DNA of 50,938 nt, from positions 1,042,413-1,093,350 of the forward strand of contig WNKI01000002.1 of assembly GCA_015350385.1 (NCBI GenBank), in the 5' to 3' direction. The stretch comes from Aculops lycopersici (Eukaryota > Arthropoda > Arachnida > Trombidiformes > Eriophyidae). The position numbers were made by a program, and so were the translations under genes. Every line of letters begins with the position of its first letter. The stretch's first letter is position 1. This document shows, one piece after another, positions 41,870 through 50,938 of this stretch. Below the pieces are notes generated by a model that was given only the letters and a program-made list of their open reading frames with translations, was not told the DNA's origin and searched no databases.

Positions 41870-44152
41870 TTTGTACACTTTGAGTTGACTAATATGTCTT
41901 CTTCTAATATCCTTCTTGTTATCTACGTTAACAAGGTCATAAATATCATTTGTTTTAGACTTTACTTTGAATGGTCCTATATACGGATGCTCATGCTTCC
42001 TTGGCCTAGAACTAGACTTAACTAGCACAAGATCATCAATGTTGAGTTGAACGTCTCGTTCTTTAGTGTATCTTTCTGCTGCTTGGTGTGCGTCAAACGA
42101 GTTGGCTATGGCGTCGGCATGCGAAATATCTATTGCTTGCCTTACAGCATGATGATGTAAATCATAGACAGTTGTGTTCCTCGTAGCCATTCGTTGCAAG
42201 ATTGGCGCCGGCCGACCGAACATTAGCTCATAAGGGGCGTACTTGGTTGTAGAACAAATTTGGGAGTTGATCGACAAACAGATCATGGGGAGGGCAGCGG
42301 CCCAATCAAGTTGTTCCCCTTTTTCACAGAGTGCTCGACACTTAACATTGATAGTTCTGATAACGCGCTCGACCACGGCGTTGCCCTTTGAATAGCCGGG
42401 GCACGCCATGACATGCGTGACGTTGAACTCGTTGCGCAAAGCTTGCAAGTTTTTTCCCGAAAAGCATCGAGCTTCGTCCGAAAGCATTACACGGGGAGGC
42501 CCGAAAATGCCAATGAACTCCATAAAGAACCTCGCGAATGGTTCAGCTTTTTGATCGACCATCGGCTTTGCTACTACGTAATGAGTGAAGTGATCGACGA
42601 TCACAGCGATAAAATTAAACCCATCAACAGTTGGTGGCAAGGGGCCAACATAATCAAACGCCACCGTATCCAGTGGCGCGAATGCCTCATGTTTTCGCAT
42701 TACTCCAGCCGGCTGCTTATTTTCAGCCTTGCTGCGCTGGCAACTATCACATCGAGCCACCAGATCTGCAACTTCGTCTTGCATTTTCGGCCACCAAAAG
42801 CCCCCTAGCCGATGGAGGGTACCAGCCACTCCGTCATGAGCGGCAGTAGCCGTGGAGTGGCTCTCATTCAATATTTGTTTACGTTTAGACAAGGGAACGT
42901 AAAGTTTCCTATTTTTGTAGACCAAACCGTCGATAAGTTGGAAATCCTCCTCTGCGTTGGCTGCTTTAGCCACAGTGGCTTTATCTTGCTCACTTGTATG
43001 ATTGGATACCCAGTCTGCGATGTCGACCGGTGTAGCTCTAATGGAATTGATCGACTGCGTAATCCTTTTTGCTTGCTTGTGCGTTTTCCTCAAATTGATA
43101 TTCAAGATTTTATCCAAATAATCGTCGCCCGGAGTGTCTACGGGGGCGCGCGACAAGCAGTCGACATCCAAGTGACAAGTTCCTTTTTGGTGCACAAATT
43201 TGCAGTCATATTCTGCCAATGCCAAAGCCCACCGCTGTAGCCTCGCGTTCTGTGGAGTTTTTTTGTTAAACGCGCAGAGGGCGCTATGATCAGTTACCAC
43301 GGTGAATTGTCGACCCAACAGGTAGTGCCTAAATTTGGATAAGGAATAAATTACCGCCAGAGCTTCGAGCTCGATGGGCGGATAGTTTTTTTCCGCCGGT
43401 TTAAGGTGGCGACTAGCACAAGCAATGATGCGCCAATCATAATTTTGTTGTTGCAAGATTATCCCTGCCACACCTACTCCGCTGGCATCCGTTTTAAGAA
43501 TCACCGGATCCGTGGCATTTAAATGTCCCAAGGTTGCACAATTAACCAATTCCCTTTTGATCGTCCCAAAAGCATTTTGTGTCCTTTCGCTCCAGTCAAA
43601 TTTGACACCTTTCCTGGTTAGGTTGACTAGAGGTTCCGTTATAGCCGCAAAGTTTGGAATGAACTTTCTATAATAATTGAAAGCGCCCAAAACTCGACGA
43701 ACTTCCTGGACATCACAAGGAGTTGGTAGGTCAACAAAAGCTTTGACCTTGTATGGATCCGGTTTCACTCCTTCAGGCGTGATTAAATGGCCTAAAAAGC
43801 TAACACTCTTCGTGCCGAAGCAGCATTTGCTCCCCTTGAGCTTTAAGTTTGCTTTGATTATCAACTGGAACACTTTTTGAAGCATCTCTAAATGTTCGCA
43901 CCAGGTATCCGTTGCGATGCAGACATCGTCCAGAAAGACTTGTAATGACAATCCCTTCATTCCTGCAAAGATGCCATTGATTAGTCTTTGAAAAGTGGCG
44001 GGCGCATTCGTTAGTCCGAAAGGCATTCTACGAAATTGATAGACCTCGCCATTTACTCTGAAAGCGGTTAACTCCTTGCTTTCCTCGGCTACTGGCAACT
44101 GCCAGTAACCAGAAGCAAAATCAAGTTGACGGTAACGGGCACCTTTACCAGC
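41870..44152 (-). pseudogene. Gypsy pol: truncated RT, RNase H and integrase
   Basis: The frame starts inside RT at RQLDFASGYWQLPVAEES, so the N-terminal part of RT and the protease are missing. RT continues with the FLDD catalytic box (near 43922-43942). RNase H has KTDASG (near 43480-43500) and VTDHSAL. Integrase has the H-H-C-C zinc finger ending CDSCQRS (near 42735), a core with D in FDYVGPLPP, D in LSDEARCF and E in AVVERVIR, and a C-terminal GPF/Y-type module (PYIGPFKVK). The frame then runs without a stop into the envelope-like region at 41869. In the family these enzymes copy RNA to DNA and integrate it; here the RT cannot be complete. Confidence 0.9.
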
Positions 44153-44586
44153 TCATTCTTCCGCATAATTGGTCGAGAAGCTCTGGTCAAATTTTGACTG
44201 GGCTCGATAGTCCAACCTTCCGTTAGCAATGGGGGTGGAGGCGTGTTGCTTGTTCCAGCTGTTGGTTCTGAGGTCAATTGCGTCTTCCCGTTCCTGATTC
44301 GTTTCTCCAACTCAAATCTGTCCCTGTGGTAGACATAATCGGTCATCCAGGCTATCGACTTAGCCGGTAACTTTTTCTTTTTGGCCAATTCCGACGCTCT
44401 CTGCGCATATACCTGCAGCAGGTCGTCTGTCAACGGCACCCCCAACAACAAAACCTGGGTCAGTGTTGGGCTGCCTTTAATCACCTCCTCCAGAGCTGCC
44501 GTCTTGGCGTCAGTAGAGGCATCCTGTTCATTTTCCTCCTCTTCCTCTGGATCATCTATAATGTTACCGTCTCTGTCGGTCGACAT
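44153..44586 (-). pseudogene. Gypsy gag remnant
   Basis: From an ATG at 44586 about 145 codons encode an acidic N-terminus (DDPEEEEENEQD) and a Lys-rich helical part (ASELAKKKKLPAKS), followed by Pro/Thr-rich sequence. There is no CCHC knuckle. Near 44150 the sequence passes straight into the middle of RT in a different frame, so a deletion removed the rest of gag, the protease and the start of RT. Assignment as gag rests on its position after the primer-binding site. Confidence 0.6.
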
Positions 44587-44664
44587 TATGTAAAATTCCT
44601 TTTTGTTTCCCTGATTTCCCTTTTTTTTATCACACAAACAAAAAAAAGAACTCAGTAATAGTTT

Positions 44665-44677
44665 ACGTTGGGCGCCA
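44665..44677 (-). other. Primer-binding site of the gypsy element (tRNA-Lys type)
   Basis: On the minus strand TGGCGCCCAACGT follows the 5' LTR directly. It matches the start of the primer site complementary to the 3' end of tRNA-Lys(1,2) as known from some retroviruses. Confidence 0.8.
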
Positions 44678-44774
44678 TGTTACGCTGACAAACGTCAGAG
44701 ACCGAATGGTCGTCGTTTATTACATACAGAAGTGCAAGGAAAAATAACTGCTGCGCGATGCGCTGTGCGCCACA
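44678..44774 (-). repeat. 5' LTR of the gypsy element (97 bp)
   Basis: Matches 35479-35579 except for one substitution and a 4-bp absence; TG/CA ends; followed by the AGCT target copy at 44775. Confidence 0.93.
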
Positions 44775-45512
44775 AGCTAGCTCGCCAGTTGAATAGGTTG
44801 ACACATGAGTAGATGCATTGTCCTGTTGGAAAGTGTAGTCAAATTCAGTCAACTCAGAGTAGATAGGCAAGACTCTTTCCTTGATGAATTCCACAAATTG
44901 CAGTGAATTTGAATGATGGTGCAGCTCCAGCACGACGAGAAAGGGGCCAGGAATTAGCATACCCCAGACCTGAACTGTTCCGCCTCCTTGTTGGCGTCGA
45001 TTGCGAATAAGAAGCTTGTCTCTCGGGTACCACGACCTAAAATTGTCAGGTCCATCCAAATTGAAACGTTTTTCGTCTGTCCACACGACTTTAGAAAAGT
45101 CATAGTTGTTGGCAAGCCACTCGCTAGCTAATTCGACGCGTCTTTGTTTATGTTCGTCTGTCAGAATTATCTGTCTTTTTGCTTTCTGATAAGCATTTCC
45201 AATGTCAACTAAGATCCTTCTCATAGTCCTAACACTAACATTTGTGATGTTGCTCGATTTGAGCACTTTGTTTGCTGTTATACTTTCGTCATTTTGGATC
45301 ATCTTGTTGACCGATCTTTTGATCAAATGCAAATTTTTAGGTGATGTTTTTGGTCGGGGTCCTCGGCGCTTACCTCTCGCCTTATTGAGACCCAAAACAA
45401 TCCTTTCGACAGTAGAATCTGATACTTTGTAAGCCTTAGCTGTAGCTCTAAACGATTTCAACTCATCATACTTTTCGCGTATTTTCTCACGCAAGTCATT
45501 AGAATAAGTCAT
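44775..45512 (-). pseudogene. Tc1-like transposase, N-terminal piece
   Basis: From ATG 45512 (MTYSNDLREKIREKYDELK) this encodes the N-terminal DNA-binding helix-turn-helix domains and the basic KRRGPRPKTSPKN linker. The first two catalytic residues follow, D in VVWTDEKRF and D in FQQDNASTHVS. The frame then runs into the gypsy LTR. With the piece at 35211-35478 the gene would be about 333 aa, the usual Tc1 transposase length. I see no other lesion in either piece. Confidence 0.93.
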
Positions 45513-45614
45513 CTTTCTAGAGGTTGTTTGGGTTGAGAATAGTGGTGGTCTCGTTGCTTTAACATAATCATTGTGGCAAATTCATTAGCAAACCAGAGAC
45601 AACCCGAAATTGGA

Positions 45615-45814
45615 GCCGCAACCTTTTACTTGGCCGTCGCCAATTGAGCTGCAGTGCGAGTTTTGCTGCCTGAACAGAAAATACATCAATTTTGAAAACA
45701 AATGCTATGAAAATAGCGATTCCATCTACAAATACAACTTCTCTGCAAATATCAAGCCAAAACTCAAACTAGATCAAAAGTTAGCCTCTGCTTACTTTTA
45801 TTTGGCCGCCAGTG
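45615..45814 (-). repeat. Tc1 terminal inverted repeat, right (200 bp)
   Basis: Exact reverse complement of 34965-35164, ending CCAGTG before the TA target copy. Confidence 0.95.
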
Positions 45815-46130
45815 TAGAACCATGAACGAATTGCGTGATGAATGGGTTCGACTCCCGGCCGGGGAAGAGCTTTTTGAGCGAGAAAACGTGCGGGTACCCG
45901 AATGGGAGGCTCCGTATCGTAGTGTGAGTGGCATGATTAGTCAAGCCCGACTCTGCCTCGAGGCTCATCTAACTGATGAGCTTCAGTGTGCAAGGTGGTG
46001 CATAAAGAAGGGCTTGATTAAGAATGCCGGTGAGTGCAGGCGCCATAGGCGGCCTGTAGATCAGGAGGGAGAATAAAGATCCATTCCTAGAGCTTCTTAA
46101 GCTACTGCGGGTGGAATAGTGAGGGTGAAG
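45815..46130. repeat. Unidentified inserted segment, right half
   Basis: This lies between the Tc1 right end and the point where lipase similarity resumes. GGGTTCGACTCCCGG at 45845-45859 matches the pol III B box (GGTTCGANTCC) and a tRNA T arm, so a tRNA-derived short interspersed element is possible. I do not see a convincing A box upstream. An 84-codon open frame (45822-46076) overlaps it but resembles nothing I know. Confidence 0.4.
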
Positions 46131-46459
46131 AAAAGTTTATTCCATCTACAAGCGCATCGGAAAGAATTAGGGCGGGCAAACAGGTGAGAAGGTCCATAAT
46201 GTTAGTCCATTCGCAAGACGACGATGTTGCCACTATGAAGGATGTTGCAAAGATGCGTAACCATGCAATCGGAAATCTGGTTCTCAGTGATTATGTTATT
46301 AAACGGTCGAGGTTTGGTCATACGGACTTTTTATTTGACAAACACAATCAACTATTGGTCAATGCCGAGATCATGAGACAGATCAGATTGTTCGACTTTA
46401 TGATCACCTACACGACTCCAAATTTGCATGCCTCGGGGCGATACAGGAAAAGCTAGTAG
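46131..46459 (+). pseudogene. Broken acid-lipase copy, right part
   Basis: Similarity to the intact lipase resumes at TCCATCTACAAGCGC and runs to the C-terminus. The equivalents of the catalytic acid (HSQDDDVATMKDV) and histidine (FGHTDFLF) are kept. In-frame stops occur near 46169 and 46192. About 140 bp of the intact gene (49098-49235) has no counterpart on either side of the insertion. Downstream sequence to 46620 also resembles the 3' flank of the intact lipase and includes AATAAA at 46579. Confidence 0.88.
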
Positions 46460-46624
46460 GCGGTAGCACGTAGGACACGTGATCAACAGATTGTGGTTGC
46501 ATAAGGGCTGTCTGCTATTGTTGGGCTCGATCGATTGTCCTCTGATAGCGCATGTGCTAGTTACTTAGTTAGTTTTTTCAATAAATTGATACTTTCCACC
46601 TACAAAACTCTCTGTTTCTACCTT

Positions 46625-47460
46625 CGAATGTATTGCTCGAAAATCCAATACGGAAAGACATTTATAACCTTCTGTTGACGAGCATTGAAAATCTATTGAA
46701 CACCATCGAGTTGAGTGAGTCGGCCGTAATGGTTCCAACTTTGCTTGATGACGAATGCGAGTTGGGAATTGCTCTTTGTGGCCAAGATATTAGAAGCATC
46801 AATCTTGGGACACAATGATTTGGTCGGCCCATGTGAGTCATGGGCCACTCGGCGGCAGCCAAGCAGCGGTTGCGGCCGTCCACCAGCAGTGCCAGCATCT
46901 ACAAAACCGATCAATTCCAAACACTGCAACAAGTGGCACCAGCAGCATCAGCGGGTTTATGACTAGCCTGGCGGAAATGGAAATCTTAGGCGACTGACAA
47001 CAAGCCCGTCGCTTTCGTTGGCCAGCTCGCTGAGTTCCGTGCCAACAAATACATGTGGCGATTGCAATGGCCACGCCTCTAGTATTGGGTAAAAGTAAGA
47101 TCGATTGCAACTTTACTCAAATGCAGGGTCAAAGTAACACTCCTCGGCGGCCAGATGGGTGAGCCAACCAGACTGCACTCAGCTTGTTGGTTGCGTCATC
47201 TGGCTCCTCGTTCATTAACTCGCTCAATGGATCCAAATCAAGCGACAGCCAGTCAAGCTCCTCTTGGACTTTCTCGCGTTGCAATGGCGTAAGCATGCTT
47301 GCAAATCTACAAACGGGTGGTTTATTGAATCGCTACAAACAAGACCATTCCAACTCAATCTTCAATTGTGTCATCAAACACAATCGAGCCACAAACGCAA
47401 CCACTTTTACAGCAACAGCAACACCAGCTCAGCTTGCCAAGACACCAGGAGTCGAGTGAT
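46625..47460 (+). pseudogene. Broken partial copy of the Spot14-like gene
   Basis: This region is collinear with about 31905-32841 of the Spot14-like gene. It starts at the signature helix (TSIENLLNTIELSESAVMVPTL) and ends at ACACCAGGAGTCGAGTGA in the low-complexity part. Small deletions and substitutions break the frame repeatedly, starting just after the signature. The C-terminal helix is missing. It lies between two lipase copies, as expected if a Spot14-lipase block was duplicated. It is degraded and unlikely to be functional. Confidence 0.9.
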
Positions 47461-47833
47461 ACTTTAAACTTGTGCGCTGTATTCACCTTACAGCATTTCA
47501 TTCCATGATCCCTTTTCCTCGCTAGTTTTCTCCTCAGTCATCATCATCTCGATTCGTCACCGGCCTGTCAGATGACATGACCACATGTTCTAAAAATAGC
47601 CTTGCTGTCTAGCCACCTGTTTAGAGGTAGGAACTTTCTCACGAATAGCGAACCGGCGAAGTTATCGTCGCAGGCCGATCATTGTTGATACACGATATCA
47701 TTTGATATTGTTGCATTGGGGAACATATTGCATCGCGACAAAACAACGATAATAACAAGAACAATCTATCACTGGTACCAGCCAAACTCAACTCCCACGT
47801 GGGAGCTCAAAAGAATCAAAATTCATAGAAAGG
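47461..47833. promoter_or_regulatory. Upstream region of lipase 2, shared with lipase 3
   Basis: This stretch is similar to 49945-50298, upstream of the third lipase. Shared blocks include AAAATAGCCTTGC, GTCTAGCCAC, GTTTAGAGGT and AACAACGATAATAA. Retained similarity of the 5' flanks shows that the duplicated unit included the promoter. I see no clear TATA box. Confidence 0.55.
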
Positions 47834-49545
47834 ATGAATTTCCAATATGAGGTAGAAGCAGCAGGCAGCTTCCGGTTGCTGTTCATCGCGTTGCTTGTCG
47901 TTCTAATAAGTTCGCCGGGATTGATGAAAGCTGATTCGATGCTTGGTAGCAACGACAGACAGCAGAGCGACGAGTACCAGAAATTCATCGAGAATCTGAA
48001 AGCACAGGACACGTGCGGCACGGTAAGTAGATAATATCAAATAAGAAAAAATGACCATTGATTGGTTTTAGGTTTCAGGCCATAAGGTTGTCAATTAAAC
48101 CAATGAGTGGATAGCATATTTAAACTAACACTTCAAAACTCGACTTGTAGATCTTCAGCAGCAAAAGTCACGGTTACGATGTCAAGGAGTACACGATCAC
48201 CACCAAGGATAATTATGTGCTCACCTTGCACCGACTCATCCATCCGCAGGACATTCCAACAGGCGGTCCAGCGACGGGAGCAAAGAAGCCATATCTCTTG
48301 CTCCATGGTCTAGTGGGCTCCTCCGCCAGTTATGTAAGAAACGTTGCACCAGATTACCAGGCGCCACTGGAAACGATTGATCTCAACCCAAATATTGGTA
48401 AAGTACTGGGGGAACCAGAAATAGCTGAGTTTGCAGGTAAATCAACGGCGGATTATTTCACAGGCAATGTTGGAAAGGACACGAAGCCAACAGCTATGCT
48501 TAGCGTAATTGATATTCGTGCAGATAAGAAATCCTTTGCCAAGAAGTTTGTGGAATCGTACCGGAAGTTTAATATGCCGAAGAAATCTGAGGATTTCTTT
48601 AGCAACTCGCTCGCTTTCACCATGAGTAACTTTGGCTACGACGTTTGGCTAATTAACTTGCGTGGAAATAATTACTCGAAAAAACACGCTGGTGGCCCTA
48701 CCAACGACTCGGCCAAATATTGGGACTTCATTATCGACACCATCATCCGTGAGGATCTTGTGGCTTCAATCGATTTTGTTTCAAAAACAACGGAATGGCA
48801 GGGACCAATGGGTTTTGTCTCCTACTCCTTCAGCAGCGCCCATGTCCTCGGACTGCTAACCGCCTTCCCCGAGTACCAGGATACATTGCAACCGGTTGTC
48901 ATGATAGCGCCAACCCTGCTCACAGGTACACCTGAACGCTCGACCTATGAGGCCGAGTCTGCTACTGACCTTCTCACTTCTTCAGATGGCCCGTTTCCGG
49001 GCTCTGGGCACACGAAGGAGGATAAGATTGAGAAGCTGCTGTGCAAGCTTCCTTCGGCCTCGAATTTATGCAAACTCTTGGAGACAATTCTTTACGGAAA
49101 GCCAAGATCACTGACTAATTTGTTCGGTGGGGATCGGCAGTCGAGAATGGTTAAGCATGATGCTGAATGCGGCCAGACGAGCAAGCAGGTTTTATACCAG
49201 CTCATTGAGAATCTTCATTCGTCCCAAGTAAATCCAAAATTCACTCCATCTACAAGCGCGAAGGAAAGATATAAGGCAGGCAAACCAGTGAGAAGGTCTG
49301 TAATGTTGATCTTTTCGCAAGACGACGACGTTGCCACAATGGAGGATGTTGCAACGATCCGCGACTCTGCACTCAAATATTTGACTCTGACTGATTATCT
49401 GATAAAACGGAAGAAGTTTGGTCATTCGGACTTTCTATTTGGCAAGCACAATCTGCTGTTGGTAAATGCCGAGATTATAAGACAAATAGCACTGTTCGAC
49501 TTTATGGTTAGGCACTCCACTGCAGACTCGAAAGCCTCAGGGTGA
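47834..49545 (+). CDS. Secreted acid-lipase-like alpha/beta hydrolase (lipase 2)
   Basis: Two exons, 47834-48022 and 48151-49545, with a GTAAGT...CTTGTAG intron of 128 bp, give 527 aa. Exon 1 encodes a signal peptide (LLFIALLVVLISSPGLMKA). Exon 2 starts with the AB-hydrolase lipase motif (GYDVKEYTITTKDNYVLTL) and LLLHGLVGSS, the oxyanion strand. The family (gastric and lysosomal acid lipases, insect lipase 3) cleaves fatty esters. The triad appears to be Ser289, an Asp in 454-456 (SQDDDV) and His488 (FGHSDF). The nucleophile elbow is odd: the usual GHSQG reads SYSFS, losing both glycines. An extra segment of roughly 60 residues before YDVWLINLRG makes the protein longer than the usual 400 aa. 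It may be a digestive lipase, or a family member with altered or lost catalysis. Confidence 0.9.
48023..48150 (+). other. Phase-0 intron of lipase 2
   Basis: GTAAGT donor and CTTGTAG acceptor. Its counterpart in lipase 3 is 50494-50620 with the same flanks, and the acceptor side is also kept in the broken copy (33761-33770). Confidence 0.85.
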
Positions 49546-50298
49546 TACATGAAATATAGTGGCCACCTCTCACGTATCACCCAGAGGAGGAGGAGGCGCG
49601 CGGATTCGATATTCCTCAAATTTTAGCTGCAGCCTGCAGGTGTTTTATCCGCTACGATTGAGCTCGATCGATTGCCTCAGCTTTCGCCTAGGCTGACTAG
49701 TTTTTTCAACTAAATTGATACTCTTCTCCTACAAATCTCTACCCTACAACACTCTTTAATCTATCGCACTTGAATCCAATGAGAAATGACAGATACACTA
49801 GTTTGTTGGGCTCTTTTTCTGCCCACTGAGGACTAATCACAATATCACTTGTTGCTTTGCCGCATTTTATATCTAAATTGTCGCTTTTTGTATCTGATAT
49901 ATACATACATGTTGAATCATATTTCATACGAATTCTGCTGCTTCGAACTTATGTGTTGCATTAACCTTACCGCATAAAGTTTGCATGTTAGTTTTCTCCG
50001 GAGTTGTTACGGTGTTGTTTTCATTCGTCACAGACCAGTCAAGAGAAACGACAACTTGTCCCGAAAATAGCCTTGCAGTCTAGCCACGAGTTTAGAGGTT
50101 AGAGCTTTCTGCAATGAATAGCTAACTCGGTGAGGTTAACATCACAGTCCGATCACCGTTGACATGCGACATGTATTGAGATTGTTACATTGAGGAATAT
50201 ATTGCAAAACAACGATAATAATAAGAACAATCAACCACTGATATCGATTGAACCCAACTCTAACTTTGAACCAGAAAAAGAGTTGATTTATCCGGAGG
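49546..50298. other. Intergenic region between lipases 2 and 3
   Basis: It includes the 3' flank of lipase 2 (similar to 46460-46620) and the 5' flank of lipase 3 (similar to 47461-47833). A part near 49895-49935 resembles 33625-33670 downstream of the Spot14-like gene. No other gene is seen. Confidence 0.6.
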
Positions 50299-50938
50299 AT
50301 GAGTTTCCAATGTAAGACATCAGCGACGGCAAACGGTGGATTCCTGTTGCTACTCATCGCGCTGCTTGCCGTTGTAATAACTTCACCAGGATTGATAGAA
50401 GCAAATTGGAAGCGTGATGTCAAGGACAAACAGAAAAGCGACGAGTATCAGAAATTTGTGGAGCATTTGCGAGCTCAAGACATGTGCGGCACAGTAAGTA
50501 GATAATATTGATTTAGAAAAAGTTGACCATTGATTTGAGGAATTTTCCAGCCATAAGGTTGTCAAATTAACTAAGTCGACTGAATATATTGATACAAATA
50601 CTCCAAAACCCGACTTGTAGATCTTCAGCAGCAAAAGTCACGGTTACGATGTCAAGGAGTACACGATCACCACCAAGGATAATTATGTGCTCACCTTGCA
50701 CCGACTCATCCATCCGCAGGACATTCCAACAGGCGGTCCAGCGACGGGATCAAAGAAGCCATATCTCTTGCTACACGGTCTAGTGGGCTCCTCCGCGAGT
50801 TATGTCAGGAACGTTGCACCAGATTACCAGGCGCCACTAGAAACGATTGATCTCAACCCAAATATTGGCGAGGCGCTGAAGTATAAAAGAAAGGCTGAGT
50901 TTGCCGGTAGTTCAACGGCAGATTACTTCATCGGCAAC
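50299..50938 (+). CDS. Secreted acid-lipase-like hydrolase (lipase 3), partial at window end
   Basis: Exon 1 (50299-50493) encodes a 65-residue start with a signal peptide (GFLLLLIALLAVVITSPGL). After a 127-bp GTAAGT...CTTGTAG intron, exon 2 begins at 50621 and runs off the window. The region to about 50868 is nearly identical to lipase 2, including LLLHGLVGSS. After NPNIG the sequence differs sharply (EALKYKRKAEFAGSS). The catalytic region is beyond the window. It is a tandem paralogue with the same orientation and structure. Confidence 0.9.

Larger units (their letters stand above)
35479..44774 (-). mobile_element. Ty3/gypsy LTR retrotransposon with envelope-like gene, defective
   Basis: The element lies on the minus strand with LTRs at 44678-44774 (5') and 35479-35579 (3'), running TGTGGCG to CGTAACA. 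It is flanked by AGCT (35475-35478 and 44775-44778). Without the inner hAT element it is about 5.1 kb. In element order it holds a primer site, a short gag remnant, RT, RNase H, integrase, an envelope-like frame and a polypurine tract. Protease and the first part of RT are deleted and the envelope-like gene is interrupted, so it is not autonomous. The two LTRs differ by about one substitution and one 4-bp indel, which suggests a young insertion. Confidence 0.95.
34965..45814 (-). mobile_element. Tc1-like DNA transposon split by later insertions
   Basis: The element starts CACTGGCGGCC and ends GGCCGCCAGTG. It is flanked by TA on both sides (34963-34964 and 45815-45816), the Tc1/mariner target duplication. 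Its terminal inverted repeats are 200 bp and look identical base for base. Excluding the gypsy insertion it is about 1.55 kb, a normal Tc1 size. One transposase gene lies on the minus strand in two pieces. The identical repeats and otherwise open transposase frame indicate a recent insertion. Confidence 0.95.

Noticed and set aside
45840..45865. A tRNA gene
   Set aside because: Only the T-arm/B-box-like stretch is visible; no acceptor stem, anticodon arm or A box could be paired.
45970..46000. Hammerhead ribozyme, from CTGATGAG in a short palindrome
   Set aside because: No GAAA core partner or three-way stem could be found next to it.

Overview
The window is animal nuclear DNA. It has short GT-AG introns (71 to 295 bp where I could place them), AATAAA signals, and orthologues of metazoan proteins (BTG, THOC1, PSMD5, FLVCR, Spot14/MID1IP1, an SLC5 transporter, acid lipases). 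Compact genes, many Gln/Asn/Ser/His-rich coding stretches, tandem secreted lipases and a Ty3/gypsy element with an envelope-like gene suggest an arthropod, possibly a mite. Nothing in the sequence fixes the clade.

Layout: 1-4322 is upstream and 5' untranslated sequence of a single giant open frame (4323-13841, 3172 aa, low complexity, unknown function). 13842-17047 is non-coding and holds an assembly gap beside microsatellites. A three-exon SLC5-family sodium-coupled transporter lies at 17048-19373 (+). A compact block follows: BTG (21711-22364, +) converges on and overlaps THOC1 (22288-23619, -); PSMD5 (24044-25051, -) and FLVCR (25392-27131, -) come next. After 4.7 kb without a recognisable gene comes an intron-free, enlarged Spot14/MID1IP1-family gene (31864-33588, +).

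The right third combines tandem duplication with nested transposons. Downstream of Spot14 lie a broken lipase copy, a broken partial Spot14 copy (46625-47460), an apparently intact two-exon lipase (47834-49545) and the start of a third (50299 to the window end). A Spot14-lipase block therefore seems to have been duplicated. The broken lipase is split by a stack of mobile DNA. A segment of unknown identity (34701-34964 and 45815-46130) holds a Tc1-like element (34965-45814, 200-bp perfect terminal repeats, TA duplication). Its transposase gene is split by a Ty3/gypsy element (35479-44774, LTRs of about 100 bp, AGCT duplication). The envelope-like gene of that element is split in turn by a hAT element (36221-40441, 8-bp duplication CTCATACC). 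At each of the two inner junctions, conceptual removal of the insert plus one target-site copy leaves an open frame, so the order gypsy into Tc1, then hAT into gypsy, is well supported.

The most unusual object is the hAT element. It carries a BED/hAT transposase and also a second gene with a complete RING-H2 finger, resembling a ubiquitin E3 ligase. Related TGTAAT-type repeats with a period of about 17 bp lie directly upstream of both genes. The RING gene is interrupted by a frame change at a GA dinucleotide run.
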